From contig NZ_JAEFCF010000038.1 of assembly GCF_016405985.1 (NCBI RefSeq), positions 1 to 53,245 on the forward strand: a stretch of DNA of 53,245 bases, written 5' to 3'. The translations under genes were made by a program, and so were the position numbers. How positions within the stretch are numbered: the stretch's first letter is position 1; each line of letters begins with the position of its first letter. Positions 52,368 to 53,245 of this stretch are shown in pieces. Below the pieces are notes generated by a model. The model was not told the DNA's origin. It made no database searches and saw nothing but the letters and a program-made list of their open reading frames with translations. The DNA is from Paracoccus sp. IB05 (GTDB lineage: Bacteria > Pseudomonadota > Alphaproteobacteria > Rhodobacterales > Rhodobacteraceae).

Positions 52368-52612
52368 CTACCCTCATACTCCGCGCGCTTACGTGCTTTG
52401 AAAGCCTCGAAATCGAAGGGGCGGTGCGGACCAGAGTTTTCCCCTTCGATCAGGGACGCCTCCAGTAGCCTAACTTTTGCCTCGTGCTCCTGAAGGAGCC
52501 GCAACCCTGCCCGGACCACATCACTGGCCGATCCGTAACGACCTGCCTGTACCTGAGCATCAATGAAGGTTGTAAGGTGATCCCCAAGGGACACAGACGT
52601 ATTACGGGCCAT
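52364..52612 (-). CDS. parD: ParD family antitoxin
   Basis: 82 residues: ribbon-helix-helix start (MARNTSVSLGDHLTTFIDAQVQAGRYGSASDVVRAGLRLL) and a charged C-terminal segment that binds toxin. The ATG at 52612 has AGGGGG nine bases upstream; an earlier one at 52627 is less well placed. Stabilises a plasmid or island by post-segregational killing. Confidence 0.92.
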   Translation of the reverse strand: MARNTSVSLGDHLTTFIDAQVQAGRYGSASDVVRAGLRLLQEHEAKVRLLEASLIEGENSGPHRPFDFEAFKARKRAEYEGR

Positions 52613-52632
52613 CGCGATCCCCCTCAAAGTTC

Positions 52633-52652
52633 TATACAGGGGTCAGAGTATA
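52633..52652 (-). promoter_or_regulatory. Putative parDE promoter/operator
   Basis: TATAC (52633-52637) and GTATA (52648-52652) form an inverted repeat 21 bases before the ATG. The second half overlaps a -10-like TATACT on the minus strand, so ParD binding would block it. Confidence 0.45.
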
Positions 52653-52731
52653 CCAACAAGTACCAAAAGGCAATCTCATCATGTCCAGAGGGCAGGAGGG
52701 CCCGTTCCTACAAAAACTCAAATCGAGGGTT

Positions 52732-52902
52732 TCAGTAGCCCAACCACCGCAGGACATCTCCTGCATCGTAGCTCTCCAGATCACCGCAATCGAAGAGAAA
52801 TTCCGCAATGTCTTCAGCGCGAAAAACCCCATGCCTTTGGAGCTCCAGCAGCGCCCGCGCCCTGGTAACGATCACACCCTCGGCGCTCTCTGAGTACGTC
52901 AT
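52732..52902 (-). CDS. 56-residue hypothetical protein, second of a tiny two-gene unit
   Basis: Sequence opens MTYSESAEGVIVTRARALLE and ends GDLESYDAGDVLRWLGY. It looks coding: a helical, acidic protein with no low-complexity content, GC-rich third positions, and a start that overlaps the stop of the gene upstream by one base (TGATG). I do not recognise it. Confidence 0.6.
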   Translation of the reverse strand: MTYSESAEGVIVTRARALLELQRHGVFRAEDIAEFLFDCGDLESYDAGDVLRWLGY

Positions 52903-53018
52903 CAGCTTCTCTCCCGGACCAGGCGATCAGCGGCCCATTCAGCAGCAGCTGCCCAGCTCGGTGCACCGCGCGTCAACTCCAGCGCCATGAGACGTCGCGC
53001 GGTGGCCGCATCGTTCAT
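52902..53018 (-). CDS. 38-residue hypothetical protein, first of a tiny two-gene unit
   Basis: MNDAATARRLMALELTRGAP, then WAAAAEWAADRLVRE. GAAGGA lies eight bases ahead of the ATG at 53018. One-base overlap with the 56-residue gene argues that both are translated together. It may be a peptide linked to plasmid upkeep; no family recognised. Confidence 0.5.
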   Translation of the reverse strand: MNDAATARRLMALELTRGAPSWAAAAEWAADRLVRERS

Positions 53019-53104
53019 GACCATCCTTCGCAGTCGGCGTTCCTGGGGACGGACTGCTTCACTCAGGTACGAGCCATTTCCGAACTCCGATCCGGATCGG
53101 TACC

Positions 53105-53245
53105 TGTCAATCGGCATCCAAACGGGCCCCCTGATCGGCGTCCAAAAGTGACCCCTTTGGCGCGCGGGTGAGCAGGTGTTGAACGGCTTACAATAAGGAC
53201 CCCGCTTCTGGGGTGATCGGCGTCCAAAAGGGACCCCACCGACCG
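53105..53245. mobile_element. Terminal region of an IS21-type element, partial
   Basis: Three direct repeats of a 24-base unit: degenerate at 53105-53130 (TGTCAATCGGCATCCAAACG...), then 53132-53155 and 53214-53237 (both TGATCGGCGTCCAAAAG, then TGACCCC or GGACCCC). Multiple terminal repeats starting with TG are characteristic of IS21-family ends. The transposase would lie beyond the window. The insertion is 87 bases upstream of the 38-residue gene. Confidence 0.6.

Noticed and set aside
1..53245. CRISPR arrays, rRNA and tRNA genes
   Set aside because: I saw no regularly spaced repeat-spacer pattern, no cas-like gene, no rRNA-like sequence and no convincing tRNA cloverleaf. Visual search can miss a single tRNA.

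Overview
The window looks like an accessory replicon or genomic island of a denitrifying alphaproteobacterium of the Rhodobacteraceae (Paracoccus/Rhodobacter/Gemmobacter type). The reasons are high GC, a copper nitrite reductase followed by nirV, a class I pseudoazurin, norCBQDEF, nnrU, NnrR and NnrR boxes of the form TTGCG-N4-CGCAA. I cannot name a species from the sequence.

Layout. 1-135: right end of an IS5/IS903-type insertion sequence, which has removed the 5' part of a nitrate/taurine-type ABC ATPase (138-626). 623-16039: denitrification cluster: nnrS, a small membrane protein, norCBQDEF, a Crp/Fnr regulator, nnrU, pseudoazurin, nnrR, nirV, nirK, a second nnrS, and an operon of a polytopic membrane protein, a double DUF2249 protein and a MIP18/DUF59 protein. 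FNR/NnrR-type dyads precede norC, the pseudoazurin gene, nirK/nnrS and the membrane-protein operon. 16193-17172: a scar where an IS481-type transposase and a MocR regulator are both cut off at the same point. 17380-22586: benE transporter, an acetyltransferase, a frameshifted QacA/SmvA-type MFS pump with a divergent TetR repressor, an AhpD-like protein and a frameshifted SDR. 22720-37132: an efflux block with MacA-MacB-outer membrane factor, an RND adaptor and pump, a two-component pair, an ABC half-transporter, and a DUF418 membrane protein with its TetR repressor.

37215-51166: a VirB-type IV secretion cluster. It has a helix-turn-helix protein and two small secreted proteins on the minus strand, then on the plus strand a lytic transglycosylase, VirB2, B3, B4, a lipoprotein, a transglycosylase-VirB5 chimera, VirB5, B8, B9, B10, B11, a secreted protein, VirB6 and an SSB-like protein. 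No relaxase or VirD4 coupling protein is present inside the window. 51408-53245: a terminator, a TetR remnant, a ParD-ParE toxin-antitoxin pair, two overlapping very small genes, and the repeated terminus of an IS21-type element running off the end.

Functionally, nitrite is reduced to NO by NirK (electrons probably from pseudoazurin) and NO to N2O by NorCB, under NnrR control. NnrS, NnrU and NirV are accessory. The neighbouring conjugation/secretion genes, toxin-antitoxin pair and flanking insertion sequences suggest a mobile or formerly mobile replicon. The least familiar items are the transglycosylase-VirB5 chimera, the repeated promoter motif and structured plus-strand segment at the edge of the secretion cluster, and the FNR-box-preceded membrane protein/DUF2249/DUF59 operon.
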